Of a DNA stretch of 64,000 nucleotides, positions 38,642-47,954 are shown in pieces. The notes beneath the pieces were generated by a model. The model was not told the origin of the DNA. It was given only the letters and a program-made list of their open reading frames with translations, and searched no databases. The first letter of the stretch is position 1. The number at the start of each line of letters is the position of its first letter. Source of the DNA: Bacillus thuringiensis (GTDB lineage: Bacteria; Bacillota; Bacilli; Bacillales; Bacillaceae_G); assembly GCF_022095615.2 (NCBI RefSeq), contig NZ_CP155559.1, positions 3,469,501 through 3,533,500 of the forward strand, given 5' to 3'. The translations under genes were made by a program, and so were the position numbers.

Positions 38642-38848
38642 TTATTGAACATCGTACCCTTGATCTTCAATTACAGCAACGATATCTTTTAACGTTACAA
38701 CTGATGAATCAATCGTAACTTCAACAGTACCTTCTGCTAATTGAACTTTCACTTGCTCAACACCGTTTAGTTCTTTCACACTGCTTTCAATAGAATTTAC
38801 ACAATGTCCACAAGACATACCTTCAACTTGTAATGTTAACTGTTCCAT
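38642..38848 (-). CDS. copZ: Copper chaperone CopZ
   Basis: This 68-aa heavy-metal-associated domain has the Cu(I) site GMSCGHCVNSIE near residue 10. It delivers copper to the N-terminal domains of CopA. GGAGG precedes the ATG. The promoter upstream has a CsoR-like operator in its spacer. Confidence 0.95.
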   Translation of the reverse strand: MEQLTLQVEGMSCGHCVNSIESSVKELNGVEQVKVQLAEGTVEVTIDSSVVTLKDIVAVIEDQGYDVQ

Positions 38849-38894
38849 TTAAAATCCTCCTCTTGTTTCTTCATTGTTTGTTAATCACAACTAC

Positions 38895-38923
38895 ATCTTA
38901 CCATACCCCCCTAAGGTAATCAA
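38895..38923 (-). promoter_or_regulatory. copZ promoter with CsoR operator
   Basis: On the minus strand TTGATT (38918-38923) and TAAGAT (38895-38900) are 17 bp apart. The spacer reads CCATACCCCCCTAAGGT on the plus strand, matching the C-tract core of known CsoR operators, so apo-CsoR would block RNA polymerase here and Cu(I) would relieve it. Confidence 0.75.
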
Positions 38924-39009
38924 TGGTTTTATATCATGATTTTTCAATTATTTTCTAAAAGTTTATTTTACACACACTTTTGCACACCAAAACCCGATAT
39001 AAAGGTAAA

Positions 39010-39045
39010 CAAAAAAACAAGCCAGTTATATACTAGCTTGTTTTT
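39010..39045 (-). terminator. csoR terminator
   Basis: AAACAAGC and GCTTGTTT pair around AGTATATAACT-like sequence, touching the csoR stop, with TTTTTTTG following on the minus strand. Confidence 0.8.
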
Positions 39046-39346
39046 ACGCTTTTGAAAAACGTTCAAATACTGTCATTAATTCTTCAATTGCTTCGTCACC
39101 ATTACCATTTTTAATAGCTCCTGAAACACAATGACTTGTATGGTTTTTTAATACACCCATTCCAACTTTTTTCATCGCTGCATTAATCGCTGAAATTTGC
39201 ACTAAAATATCCACACAATAACGATCATTTTCAATCATATTTTGAATGCCGCGGACTTGTCCTTCAATTCTCTTTAATCTATTTATAATCTGTTCTTTTT
39301 CTTTTTCTGATCTATGTGTTACTGCTTCATGCTCTTTATGATCCAT
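39044..39346 (-). CDS. csoR: Copper-sensing repressor CsoR
   Basis: This 100-aa all-helical DUF156-family repressor has the Cu(I) ligands Cys44, His69 and Cys73 (RYCVDIL; KNHTSHC), with the spacing of characterised CsoR proteins. HRSEKEKEQIINRLKRIEGQVRG forms the basic first helix for DNA binding. It should control copZ and copA downstream. AGAAGGTGAT precedes the ATG. An operator-like site also lies upstream (39431-39450), suggesting autoregulation. Confidence 0.93.
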   Translation of the reverse strand: MDHKEHEAVTHRSEKEKEQIINRLKRIEGQVRGIQNMIENDRYCVDILVQISAINAAMKKVGMGVLKNHTSHCVSGAIKNGNGDEAIEELMTVFERFSKA

Positions 39347-39636
39347 ATTATCACCTTCTTAAAGTTTCTCTTCATCCAATAAAACAATTGCTTTTACGAG
39401 TATACCAATTATAGCATTAAATATCTACGTATGATACCCCATATGAGTATATTTCCGCTCTATGCTTATTCTTAACAATTTATTAGCTTCTCAGGCTCAA
39501 TTATTATGATACCCTTTCCTTTTTTTAAAAAACAATAATAAGCAGGGATTGTCCATCCCCGCTTATTATTCATCCACAAATATAAAAGTCTCAATTTTCA
39601 CACATATAAATCGAGACTTTTTTCTTCCTATATATA
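39347..39636. other. Intergenic region upstream of csoR
   Basis: It holds a minus-strand TATAAT (39408-39413), a CsoR-like site GATACCCCATATGAGTAT (39433-39450), a stem-loop AATAATAAGC-GGGAT/ATCCC-GCTTATTATT at 39533-39570 without a T-run, and the terminator 39589-39622 of the 75-aa gene. No coding frame was supported. Confidence 0.6.
39589..39622 (-). terminator. Terminator of the 75-aa secreted-protein gene
   Basis: AAAAGTCTC and GAGACTTTT with flanking partial pairing form a stem-loop followed by T-rich sequence. Confidence 0.7.
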
Positions 39637-39864
39637 TTATTGCTGATCACATACTTTTGTATCATTCACTACTGAAGTTCCTTCAACGGTTACCGTATGA
39701 AAACAGTCATTTACACGAACTGTCACAACATTATCTTGCCGATCAATGATATGATATTCATTAAAATTTTTATTTAGAGCACTGCGAATTTGTTCTCCTT
39801 CATAAATTGGAATGCCATGTGATAAAACCCAAATAAGCCCAGCGATAGCAAGAATAGTTTTCAT
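39637..39864 (-). CDS. Small exported or membrane-tethered protein, 75 aa
   Basis: GGAGGTAGATCGT precedes the ATG. The first 17 residues (MKTILAIAGLIWVLSHG) form a signal peptide or anchor. The rest is soluble with two Cys (NDCFHTV, TKVCDQQ) that could form a disulfide outside the cell. No family recognised. It is monocistronic with its own terminator. Confidence 0.7.
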   Translation of the reverse strand: MKTILAIAGLIWVLSHGIPIYEGEQIRSALNKNFNEYHIIDRQDNVVTVRVNDCFHTVTVEGTSVVNDTKVCDQQ

Positions 39865-40069
39865 ACGATCTACCTCCTTGAGAATATAGTGAACTTTTAA
39901 TCCATGCTTTTTCAGCTCTACTAATCATGAATGAAATGAATCAAGCCATTTTGGAAATAAGTTCATTTCGTCTATTTTATGTTTATGCTAATTGTGACCG
40001 AATTGTGACAACTTTTTGTCTCTTTAGACGAAAAGTTGAAACAAAACTTTCAAAAAGGACAATTCTACT

Positions 40070-40112
40070 TATGAAAAAGGTTATGGAATGTTTCATCCAT
40101 AACCTTTTTCAG
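40070..40112. terminator. Terminator downstream of the LuxR-type gene
   Basis: AAAAAGGTTATGG and CCATAACCTTTTT form a 13-bp stem about 60 bp past the regulator stop; T-runs exist on both strands. Confidence 0.82.
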
Positions 40113-40170
40113 CCCTATTCTACAACTCATCCACCCTACTTCATGCGATTTTTATAGACTTGTTTTATTT

Positions 40171-41241
40171 TTATTCATCAACATCAAAACAAAATTTCGA
40201 AAAAACTTCCCACACAAGTTCATTTCTACTATTTACCCCAGTCTTTTCAAAAATGGATTTTAAATGATCTTGTACCGTGTATATAGATATACAAAGTTCT
40301 TGCGCTAATTCCTTTGTCGACATACCTGTAAGAATTTTCCGTATTACTTGCTTCTCACGTGTTGTAAAACTATAAGCTTCCATAATAAGCGGAAAGATTT
40401 CTTCCGGTCTTGCTCTTTCGAATAGAACAACATAACCACCCTGAAAACTACTTGTACATTCTAACCTGCTGGCCCGAACGATTAAAAAATGTCCATAGGC
40501 TAAAGGGATACAAACTGTTTCTTCTCTATTCATACAACCTACATTATATTCGTTAGCCTTTACTTTCGAACAAACTGCACGTATTGGCCTTGGCATTTCT
40601 TTTATATGTAACTGTTCATTCTTTCTAAGATTTGAGAGCCAATCGTTGCCCTCTTGATTCCAATATAATAAATTAAAATCCTCGCTTACTATAATCGTGC
40701 CTGTCCCTATCACCTTCTTTTCTGAAAAAGGTATAGAAAGTGCCTTTTTTAAAGCCTCTCCAGCAATTGGGACTATCGCTGCTAAGTACTTACAATCATC
40801 GATATGAAAAGTGGGACTTGTACTCCCTCGAAATAAACTAAGATGCCCAAAACAGTTCCCCTTACTCATACAAACGCCCCTTAATTCATCTCCAAAACTT
40901 GCTGGTTTTAAAATATTTCGGTATCTAGAGCTTTTCTTTTGTTCACCATTTGTCGCCATACTAAGAGAAGCGACATGAGGAGAGTGCTCTGTTAAATACT
41001 TGAATTTATTAAAATCATCTTCTAAGAATTCATTCATAAACAATTGTGGATGAATCTTTTCAACACTTGGATCCGTATATGCCCCAGCAGATAAAAAAGA
41101 GATTGGGTCTATAGTTGTAAAACAAGCCGCGTCAAAATCAATGACTTTACGTATCAAGTGGAGAAATGACTCTTGAAAGGCCTTTATAGAACTTATACGA
41201 TTCGCTATCATTGTAATTTCTTTCATTGTTTTTTCATACAT
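40171..41241 (-). CDS. LuxR-type transcriptional regulator with N-terminal sensor-like domain
   Basis: This is a 356-aa protein. The C-terminal 65 residues form a LuxR/GerE helix-turn-helix (YSFTTREKQVIRKILTGMST, then KELAQELCISIYTVQDHLKS). The first 190 residues look like a GAF/PAS-type sensor with several Cys; no receiver domain or Asp pocket is seen. The ATG directly follows GGGGGGAAGAGG. It is divergent from a methyltransferase gene that it might control. The ligand is unknown. Confidence 0.8.
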   Translation of the reverse strand: MYEKTMKEITMIANRISSIKAFQESFLHLIRKVIDFDAACFTTIDPISFLSAGAYTDPSVEKIHPQLFMNEFLEDDFNKFKYLTEHSPHVASLSMATNGEQKKSSRYRNILKPASFGDELRGVCMSKGNCFGHLSLFRGSTSPTFHIDDCKYLAAIVPIAGEALKKALSIPFSEKKVIGTGTIIVSEDFNLLYWNQEGNDWLSNLRKNEQLHIKEMPRPIRAVCSKVKANEYNVGCMNREETVCIPLAYGHFLIVRASRLECTSSFQGGYVVLFERARPEEIFPLIMEAYSFTTREKQVIRKILTGMSTKELAQELCISIYTVQDHLKSIFEKTGVNSRNELVWEVFSKFCFDVDE

Positions 41242-41328
41242 CCTCTTCCCCCCAGATTTACGGGATTGTTTCCCTTCATCATTTCATTCCATAATAAATC
41301 TATACTACACATACTTAGGAGGTTAAAA

Positions 41329-42018
41329 ATGAATTGGAATGATACCACCGTAAATTCGTATGAACAAAGAATTCCATGTAAAATCCCAGGCTACTATAAC
41401 CTATATGAAATGATGAACCATTTTTTATTTACTACTCTTCCTAAAGAAAATATGAATCCAAATTTACTAATTATAGGTGCTGGTGGTGGACAAGAGATTC
41501 TCTCAATCAGTAAACAAAATAGCAACTTATCTTTTACAGGTGTCGATCCATCTGAAAGCATGCTACAGTTAGCTAAAAAAAGAATTAAAAACGAAGGCAT
41601 ACAAAATCATGTTCACCTTGTACATGGAACTATCCATACATTATTACCAAATCAATTATTTGACGCTGCCACCTGTATGCTTGTCCTGCACTTCGTCCCA
41701 ACTATTAAGGAGAAAAAAGAACTTATTAATGAAATTAGTAGTTATCTAAAGCCTGGTGCTCCATTCTTTCTCTCTTCAATAAATGGTATACCCCATACAA
41801 GTATGTTTTCTGCACAATTACATGCTTGGCGCAATCATATGATACAAAATCAAATTCCATTAAAAGATTGGGACCGATTTGAAAATTCTTTTGAAACAGA
41901 AATATTTCCTATTTCCGAAAAGAATCTACTAACTATTATGGAGGAATGTGGCTTTACTCAAATCACTCGCTTTTTCACTAGCTTTTTAATTGATGGATAC
42001 GTTGCGTGTAAGCGATAA
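41329..42018 (+). CDS. Class I SAM-dependent methyltransferase
   Basis: This 229-aa protein has motif I LLIIGAGGGQEILSIS near residue 46, motif II FTGVDPSESMLQLA near 70 and DAATCMLVLHFVP near 115, the pattern of small-molecule methyltransferases. ATG 41329 follows AGGAGG by 7 bp; the frame opens far upstream within the divergent regulator. Substrate unknown. Convergent with the feu operon, sharing a terminator. Confidence 0.82.
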   Translation: MNWNDTTVNSYEQRIPCKIPGYYNLYEMMNHFLFTTLPKENMNPNLLIIGAGGGQEILSISKQNSNLSFTGVDPSESMLQLAKKRIKNEGIQNHVHLVHGTIHTLLPNQLFDAATCMLVLHFVPTIKEKKELINEISSYLKPGAPFFLSSINGIPHTSMFSAQLHAWRNHMIQNQIPLKDWDRFENSFETEIFPISEKNLLTIMEECGFTQITRFFTSFLIDGYVACKR

Positions 42019-42021
42019 TGA

Positions 42022-42049
42022 AAAAAGGTAAGCAATTGCTTACCTTTTC
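42022..42049. terminator. Bidirectional terminator, methyltransferase/feu operon
   Basis: AAAAGGTAAGCA and TGCTTACCTTTT form a near-perfect palindrome between the convergent stops. Confidence 0.85.
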
Positions 42050-42055
42050 CCTCTT

Positions 42056-42874
42056 CTATACTTGACTAATAAACCTTAACCCTTTACTTAAAGAAGTCGG
42101 CACAACAGATGCATGATTCTCCCCTTCAGCCTCATAAAACGTAAATCTAAACTGGTCGTGTTTTACTTGGAGAAGGCGCTCTGACAATTCGTTTGCCCCT
42201 ACAACCATATGCTCTCGTTCTAGTGACCCAACTGTAAGGAACACTCCCGTTTCAAACTTGGCACTATTTAATTCACTTATAAGATTCTCTTCTTTTTCAA
42301 GCACAGATTGGTTATTCCACCAAATAGATGGACTACTAATAAAGTAATTTTGAAAGGCATTTACGTTTGTAAATAGTATATGTAAAGCAAATAAACCACC
42401 TAGCGAATGCCCAAATAATGTTTGTTTTCCTTTATCAATCTCAAAATCTTTTTCGATTTGAGGCTTCAGTTCTTCTTCTATAAAAGTAAAGAAGTTATGT
42501 GCTCCTCCTGTTTTAGGCCATGGTTTGCCATCTGGTTTTAAAGGCGCATCTTTTGAAATTACGCTAGGCGTAAAATCATAGCATCTTTCTTCCCCTGAAA
42601 ATGCCCCTTTAATTGGATAACCAATACCTACTATAATGGCTGGTGAAACACCTGTTTTTTCTGCTCTAACTGATTGTATTTTAACCGCTTCATGGAATGT
42701 TTGAAAAAAGGCATTGCCATCTAATACGTATATAACAGGATAGCCTGACTCTGGTGCTGGCTGCCTCGGCTTTGAAATATGAATTTGATATTCCTTACCT
42801 TCTAATTTCGAATACATTTTCCACTGTTCTGTATTAGATGTAATAATCTGCTGTTTTTCAATAGTAGTATTCAT
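42056..42874 (-). CDS. besA: Siderophore esterase, BesA/IroE-like alpha/beta hydrolase
   Basis: This 272-aa esterase-D-type hydrolase has the nucleophile elbow LFGHSLGGLFAL near residue 153, YVLDGNAFFQ near 50 and a C-terminal GENHASVVPT with the catalytic His. BesA of B. subtilis opens the trilactone ring of ferri-bacillibactin so iron can be released in the cytosol. Its place as last gene of the feu operon, 16 bp after the ATPase gene, strongly supports that role. The symbol rests on homology and context. Confidence 0.8.
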   Translation of the reverse strand: MNTTIEKQQIITSNTEQWKMYSKLEGKEYQIHISKPRQPAPESGYPVIYVLDGNAFFQTFHEAVKIQSVRAEKTGVSPAIIVGIGYPIKGAFSGEERCYDFTPSVISKDAPLKPDGKPWPKTGGAHNFFTFIEEELKPQIEKDFEIDKGKQTLFGHSLGGLFALHILFTNVNAFQNYFISSPSIWWNNQSVLEKEENLISELNSAKFETGVFLTVGSLEREHMVVGANELSERLLQVKHDQFRFTFYEAEGENHASVVPTSLSKGLRFISQV

Positions 42875-42890
42875 CTTATATTCCCCCCTT

Positions 42891-43712
42891 TTAACTCGTT
42901 ACATATATTTCTACTTTCTTTTCTTGAGATACAACGCTATCGTATCCAAAACAAACAGGAGATCCGTTATACGGATCAATCATGACACGCGCATCAATAT
43001 GAAATACTTCTTTTAACACTTCATTTGTAATGATTTCTTCTGGGCTACCAGTTGTAATGATTTCCCCTTCTTTCATTGCAATCATTTCATCTGAAAACCT
43101 TGCTGCATGGTTAATATCATGTAGTACCATTACGACCGTACAATTATGTTCTTTATTTAACTTCTCCACAATTTGTAATACATCTAATTGATGAGACATA
43201 TCAAGATATGTCGTTGGTTCATCTAGTAGTAACACTTCTGTCTCTTGTGCTAAAGCCATCGCTAGCCATACCTTTTGTCGTTGACCACCTGATAGATTTG
43301 CAATTTGTCTCGTTCGAAATTCAGAAGTTTTCGTTATATCTAGTGCCCAATCAATCATCTCTTTATCTTTTGAAGTTAACTTATTTACGTTATTTCGATG
43401 TGGATAGCGTCCATAAGAAATTAACTCTTCTACTTTAAGCTCTCCTGGCGCAATTGGAGTTTGCGGAAGTAAAGCTAACTGCTTCGCAATTTCTTTCGTT
43501 GGAATTGTATTTAAATCCTGTCCTTGTAAATATACTTTACCGCTCTTTTGCTTTAAGATTCTTCCCATTGTTTTTAACAATGTCGATTTACCGCACCCGT
43601 TTGGCCCTATAATTGTCGTTACTTTTCCTTCTTGTATTTCCACATTTAAATCGCGAAACACTGTAAGCTTTTCATAACTCGTTTCTAAATTTTTTGCACT
43701 TAAAATACTCAC
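42891..43712 (-). CDS. Iron-siderophore ABC transporter ATPase (FecE/YusV-like)
   Basis: This 273-aa ATP-binding protein has Walker A IGPNGCGKSTLLK near 36, signature LSGGQRQKVWLA near 139, Walker B VLLLDEPTTYLD near 160 and switch His in VLHDINHA. It starts at GTG 43712 with GAGGAGG upstream. It powers the FeuBC permease next door. In B. subtilis the ATPase partner YusV is encoded elsewhere; here it is in the operon. Confidence 0.9.
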   Translation of the reverse strand: MSILSAKNLETSYEKLTVFRDLNVEIQEGKVTTIIGPNGCGKSTLLKTMGRILKQKSGKVYLQGQDLNTIPTKEIAKQLALLPQTPIAPGELKVEELISYGRYPHRNNVNKLTSKDKEMIDWALDITKTSEFRTRQIANLSGGQRQKVWLAMALAQETEVLLLDEPTTYLDMSHQLDVLQIVEKLNKEHNCTVVMVLHDINHAARFSDEMIAMKEGEIITTGSPEEIITNEVLKEVFHIDARVMIDPYNGSPVCFGYDSVVSQEKKVEIYVTS

Positions 43713-43726
43713 TTTTATTCCTCCTC

Positions 43727-44749
43727 TTACGCTTTCGCCTTATAAAGTAAATATAAGAAATACGGTACACCGACAATAGAAATAACGATTCCAACTGGTA
43801 ACTCTACAGGTGTGAAAACTGTTTTTGCAATAAAGTCTGAAGCAATTACAAGAAACATTCCGATTACTCCGCACGTAGGAATGATATATTTATGCTGAAT
43901 ACCAACAAGCCTTTTCGCTATGTGCGGTGCCATTAATCCAATGAAACCAATACTTCCTGAAACTGCGACACATGCGCTCACAAGTCCAATACTACTTAGC
44001 AGTAAAATAGATTTCTCTCTTTCTACTGAAACACCTAAACTTGTAATACTCGTTTCTTCCAGTTGAAATAAATCTAATAAATATGCTTTCTTTTGTATAA
44101 GCGGAATTAATATGATAAGCCATGGCAACATAGCGACAATATACTTCCAGTTTGCACTATATATACTTCCTGACACCCAAACTGCAGCCATTTCGAAATC
44201 AGTTGACTTCATTTTGAGTGATAAGTACATAGAAAATGCTCCAAATCCTGATCCAATTGCAATCCCTGTTAATAAAAGACGTTGCGAGTCTAGCTTGCCG
44301 CTCTTCCATGAAAACAGATAAATGATGATAGCTGCACCTAATCCGCCGACTAAACCAAACATTGGCATCATCATAATAGACATCCAATCTGTGCTCTTTA
44401 ATTGCCCTTGAAAGAAAAACATAAAAATGACGATCGCTGTTCCGGCCCCAGCATTCACTCCTAAAATACCTGGGTCTGCCAATCCATTTCTCGTAATCCC
44501 TTGAATAACAGCACCTGCAACGCCGAGTCCTAATCCTACTAATCCAGCAATTACGATGCGTGGAAGACGAAAATCAAAGATAACTAGATCATGTTCTGGT
44601 ACTGGATCAATTCTAAAAAGTGTTTTAAATACATCCGTAATCGTAATATCAAACGTACCGTTCGTTAAACTAATATAAATAGCACCAAAAATTAAAAATA
44701 TAATAATCCCCATTGTCATTCCGAAACGTTGACTTGAACTTTTAGGCAT
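43727..44749 (-). CDS. feuC: Ferri-bacillibactin ABC permease FeuC
   Basis: This 340-aa FecCD-family permease has about ten membrane helices. FRLPRIVIAGLVGLGLGVAG and IGFIGLMAPHIAKRLVG are the family signatures, the second being the coupling region to the ATPase. AGGAGGAG precedes the ATG. It overlaps feuB by 8 bp and pairs with FeuB as a heterodimer. Confidence 0.88.
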   Translation of the reverse strand: MPKSSSQRFGMTMGIIIFLIFGAIYISLTNGTFDITITDVFKTLFRIDPVPEHDLVIFDFRLPRIVIAGLVGLGLGVAGAVIQGITRNGLADPGILGVNAGAGTAIVIFMFFFQGQLKSTDWMSIMMMPMFGLVGGLGAAIIIYLFSWKSGKLDSQRLLLTGIAIGSGFGAFSMYLSLKMKSTDFEMAAVWVSGSIYSANWKYIVAMLPWLIILIPLIQKKAYLLDLFQLEETSITSLGVSVEREKSILLLSSIGLVSACVAVSGSIGFIGLMAPHIAKRLVGIQHKYIIPTCGVIGMFLVIASDFIAKTVFTPVELPVGIVISIVGVPYFLYLLYKAKA

Positions 44750-45749
44750 GTCTCTCTCCTCCTCTTGTACGAATTAAATAAAGGAAGAAAGGAATTCCAA
44801 TTAAGGAAGTAACGACGCCAATTGGTGTTTCAAACGGATAGTTTACAAATCTACTTAAAACATCACATAACGCTAAGAACACTCCGCCAATAACACCTGC
44901 ACATGGCAAAATCCACTTATAATCTACCCCAATTATAAAGCGAGTAATGTGCGGAATAATTAAACCTACAAAACCTACTTTCCCAACTAAAGCAACTGCT
45001 GTTCCTGTTAAAAAAATAACAGATAAAATTGCCATCGCTTTAACTAGTTTTGTACGTTGCCCTAGATTAATAGATACCTCTTCTCCTAAAGAAAGAATTG
45101 TAATAGACTTCGATATTAATAATGCTAAAGCTATCCCAATTATCCCAAAAGGTATCGTAATTTTAATTACAGTAGGGTCCACTTGATCTAACTTTGCATT
45201 AAACCAAAAACTAACATTTTGAGAAATTTGGAAATACGAAGCCATCGCAGCAGATAGACTACTTAAAAATGTTCCAATAACTGTTCCGATAATTGCTAAC
45301 CTAACAGGGGATAAACCATTTTGAAGGAGCGAACCAAAACCAAACACGATACCTGCTCCTAATGCAGAACCAATCATTGAACATAAAACCATACCGATTG
45401 ATGACATCCCCGGAAGAAAAATCATACAAAGTGTAATAACAAAAGCTGCCCCATCCGTCACACCCATAATAGAAGGGGATGCAAGATAGTTTCTTGTCAT
45501 CCCCTGCATAAGTGCTCCTGATATGGCTAGAAATGCTCCGACTAAAAGAGCTGCAACTACCCTTGGTAAACGTGAAGTAATAATAATATTATGATTTACA
45601 TTGCTTGAATCAAAATGAAATAATGCGTTCCACACTGTTTCAGCATCAATACTTTTTGCCCCATACAAAATAGAAAGTATAACTGTAAATAAAATGAGTA
45701 TGGGTGCTATACATAATATAGTTACTGGTACTGCATTTGTTTTCTGCAT
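44742..45749 (-). CDS. feuB: Ferri-bacillibactin ABC permease FeuB
   Basis: This is a FecCD permease of about 335 aa with SRLPRVVAALLVGAFLAISG and VGFVGLIIPHITRFIIG signatures and roughly ten helices. ATG 45749 is chosen with AAGGTG 11 bp upstream; TTG 45758 is closer to that site and less likely. It partners FeuC. Confidence 0.88.
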   Translation of the reverse strand: MQKTNAVPVTILCIAPILILFTVILSILYGAKSIDAETVWNALFHFDSSNVNHNIIITSRLPRVVAALLVGAFLAISGALMQGMTRNYLASPSIMGVTDGAAFVITLCMIFLPGMSSIGMVLCSMIGSALGAGIVFGFGSLLQNGLSPVRLAIIGTVIGTFLSSLSAAMASYFQISQNVSFWFNAKLDQVDPTVIKITIPFGIIGIALALLISKSITILSLGEEVSINLGQRTKLVKAMAILSVIFLTGTAVALVGKVGFVGLIIPHITRFIIGVDYKWILPCAGVIGGVFLALCDVLSRFVNYPFETPIGVVTSLIGIPFFLYLIRTRGGERHA

Positions 45750-45776
45750 ATCATTCAACGCACCTTACTTATTGTA

Positions 45777-46742
45777 TTATTTAGATAAATTTTTCACTGC
45801 TTCTTTTAAGAATACTGTTTTACTCCAAGCTGTACCACCTTGCGCCATTGGATCTACAACGTTTACAAATACTTTCTTTTCTTTCGCAGCATTCATACTT
45901 TGCCAAATCGGATTCTTTTCAATGTCTTCTAACACTTTCGGTTTATTATTTTCACTTGCCTCATATTGTAAGAAGATATAATCAGGATTAACTTCAGCTA
46001 ATTTTTCTAAAGAAATCTTTTCTTGTGCTTTTACCGTTTTAAGTTGTTCTGGAGCAGTTAGTCCAAGATCTTTATAAATTACAGGGTTGAAGTATACTCC
46101 TTCTGGGTATAGGAATAAGTCATTTGCTCTTAGTCTAATGACAAGAACTTTTTTGTCTTTTAACTTATCTCCTAGTTTTGCTTTTGCCTTTTCAGCGTCC
46201 GTATTGTAATCTTTAATAATCTTTTCTGCTTTATCTTTTTTACCAGTTAATTCTCCCATTAACTTTAAGTTATCTTCCCAATTTGTTGAAACATGTGATA
46301 CTGGGAATGTAGGAGCTACTTTCGTAAACTTTTCAGCTGTTTCTGCTGGGAATTTCGTACTGGATGTAATAACGTCTGGTTTTAATTGAAGTAATGTTTC
46401 GAAATTTGGTTCCATTTTCTCACCAACAGATTTCGCACCTTCTAAATCTTTCTCTAGATACTTCGGTAATTTACCACCAACAGTAATGGCACCTACTGGC
46501 TTAATACCAAGTACCGCTGCATCTTCCATTGACTCTAAACTAGCTGTCGCAATTTTATCTACTTTTGCTGGTACTGTATATTCTTTACCTAAATATGTAA
46601 TTTTTCGTTTTTCGTCTTTTTTCGTTTCCGTAGCTTTTGTCTGCTGCTTCTGCTCACCTGAAGTCTTATCTGCACTATTACATGCTGCTAGTCCTACACT
46701 TAAAACTGTAACCATCCCTAATGTAAATAACTTCTTGTTCAT
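45777..46742 (-). CDS. feuA: Ferri-siderophore binding lipoprotein FeuA
   Basis: This 321-aa lipoprotein has a signal peptide with lipobox LAAC (Cys21) and a TroA/FecB-type binding fold. It matches B. subtilis FeuA over most of its length (ESMEDAAVLGIKP, GEKMEPNFE, STKFPAETAEKF, DPMAQGGTAWSK). FeuA captures ferri-bacillibactin and enterobactin at the cell surface. GAGAGGAG lies before the ATG. It leads the Fur-controlled operon feuA-feuB-feuC-ATPase-besA. Confidence 0.92.
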   Translation of the reverse strand: MNKKLFTLGMVTVLSVGLAACNSADKTSGEQKQQTKATETKKDEKRKITYLGKEYTVPAKVDKIATASLESMEDAAVLGIKPVGAITVGGKLPKYLEKDLEGAKSVGEKMEPNFETLLQLKPDVITSSTKFPAETAEKFTKVAPTFPVSHVSTNWEDNLKLMGELTGKKDKAEKIIKDYNTDAEKAKAKLGDKLKDKKVLVIRLRANDLFLYPEGVYFNPVIYKDLGLTAPEQLKTVKAQEKISLEKLAEVNPDYIFLQYEASENNKPKVLEDIEKNPIWQSMNAAKEKKVFVNVVDPMAQGGTAWSKTVFLKEAVKNLSK

Positions 46743-46930
46743 CTTTATATATCTCCTCTCGAATTTTCAAATTACATTCTCAATAAAATTTAACTATATG
46801 AAACTTATCTTACATATATATTTCATTAGATTAATAATCCTATCCAGAACTCATTCTCGTTCACTTCCCCTAAACTATAATTCTTTTACACCTCATCCAT
46901 TGATAACACTTTTCATTGATAATGATTATC
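46743..46930 (-). promoter_or_regulatory. 5' leader of the feu operon
   Basis: About 190 AT-rich nt lie between the probable start point (near 46931) and the feuA ATG. No stable structure or small ORF was recognised. Confidence 0.5.
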
Positions 46931-46966
46931 GTTACTAAGTATATATTTAATATGCAATTATTTCAA
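46917..46966 (-). promoter_or_regulatory. feu promoter with Fur box
   Basis: On the minus strand TTGAAA (46961-46966) and TATACT (46938-46943) are 17 bp apart. TGATAATGATTATCG (46917-46931) is a near-perfect 7-1-7 Fur box over the transcription start, so Fe-Fur would repress the operon. Confidence 0.88.
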
Positions 46967-46998
46967 GAAAGATTTGAAAAATTTTAACAAACTGAATA

Positions 46999-47041
46999 AA
47001 AAAAGAAGTATCCGCCTACTATCAGGGAGATACTTCTTTTT
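46999..47041 (-). terminator. exoA terminator
   Basis: AAAGAAGTATC and GATACTTCTTT pair, with GGCG/CGCC-like inner sequence and a T-run on the minus strand. Confidence 0.8.
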
Positions 47042-47800
47042 TTAGAAATTCATATGCAATTCAACTGGGCAATGGTCTGATCCCATTATTTCACTATTAA
47101 TTTTCGCCTCTATTATTTGGTCTTTCATTCTTTCGGAAACAACAAAATAATCTAAACGCCATCCAATATTTTTGGCTCTCGCTCCCATACGATACGACCA
47201 CCACGAATATGCCCCTTCCTGATCAGGATACAGATAACGATACGTATCGATAAATCCTTCTTCTAAAATACATGCAAATTTCTCTCTTTCCTCATCAGAG
47301 AAACCAGGGTTTTTACGATTACTTTTTGGATTTTTCAAATCGATTTCTTTATGAGCGACGTTTAAATCACCGCAAAAAATAACGGGTTTCTTCTCATCTA
47401 ATCGTTTGATATACGCCCTGAAATCATCTTCCCATTTCATTCTGTAATCTAAACGCTCTAATCCTCGTTTTGAGTTTGGTGTATATAAAGTTATCATGTA
47501 AAAATCTTCGAATTCTAAAGTAATAAGTCGCCCTTCTTGATCATGCTCTTCAATTCCTAAACCGTATGTAACAGCAATTGGTTCTTTTTTCGTAAATATC
47601 GCCGTTCCTGAATAACCTTTTTTCACAGCATAATTCCAATATGTATAATATCCCTCTAGATTTAAATCGATTTGTCCATCTTGTAATTTAATCTCTTGTA
47701 AACAAAATATATCAGCATTTGATTCCTCAAGATATTCTAAAAATCCACCTTTTGCGATAACTGCACGTAAACCATTTACATTCCACGAAATTAACTTCAT
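47042..47800 (-). CDS. exoA: Exodeoxyribonuclease III / AP endonuclease
   Basis: This 252-aa EEP-fold nuclease cuts 5' of abasic sites in base excision repair. Seen are SWNVNGLRA at the start, CLQEIKL with the metal-binding Glu, GDLNVAH, and the C-terminal GSDHCPVEL with the catalytic Asp-His. Length agrees with B. subtilis ExoA. GAGGAGGG precedes the ATG. It lies back to back with the alkylation-repair operon. Confidence 0.94.
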   Translation of the reverse strand: MKLISWNVNGLRAVIAKGGFLEYLEESNADIFCLQEIKLQDGQIDLNLEGYYTYWNYAVKKGYSGTAIFTKKEPIAVTYGLGIEEHDQEGRLITLEFEDFYMITLYTPNSKRGLERLDYRMKWEDDFRAYIKRLDEKKPVIFCGDLNVAHKEIDLKNPKSNRKNPGFSDEEREKFACILEEGFIDTYRYLYPDQEGAYSWWSYRMGARAKNIGWRLDYFVVSERMKDQIIEAKINSEIMGSDHCPVELHMNF

Positions 47801-47954
47801 TTATAGCCCTCCTCTTGATGTTTATTTCCAAATTTCATGCTATCACAAAATAGAAAAACAATCATATTTTCACCTTTGTAATCTTGCTCTTACATTTGTG
47901 AATACATACATACGCACTTTATTCAGGTTATACTAATTTCAGAGGTGATGTTCT

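Noticed and set aside
39927..40157. 76-codon frame upstream of the LuxR-type gene terminator region
   Set aside because: It runs straight through a perfect terminator hairpin (40070-40112) and has no ribosome site.
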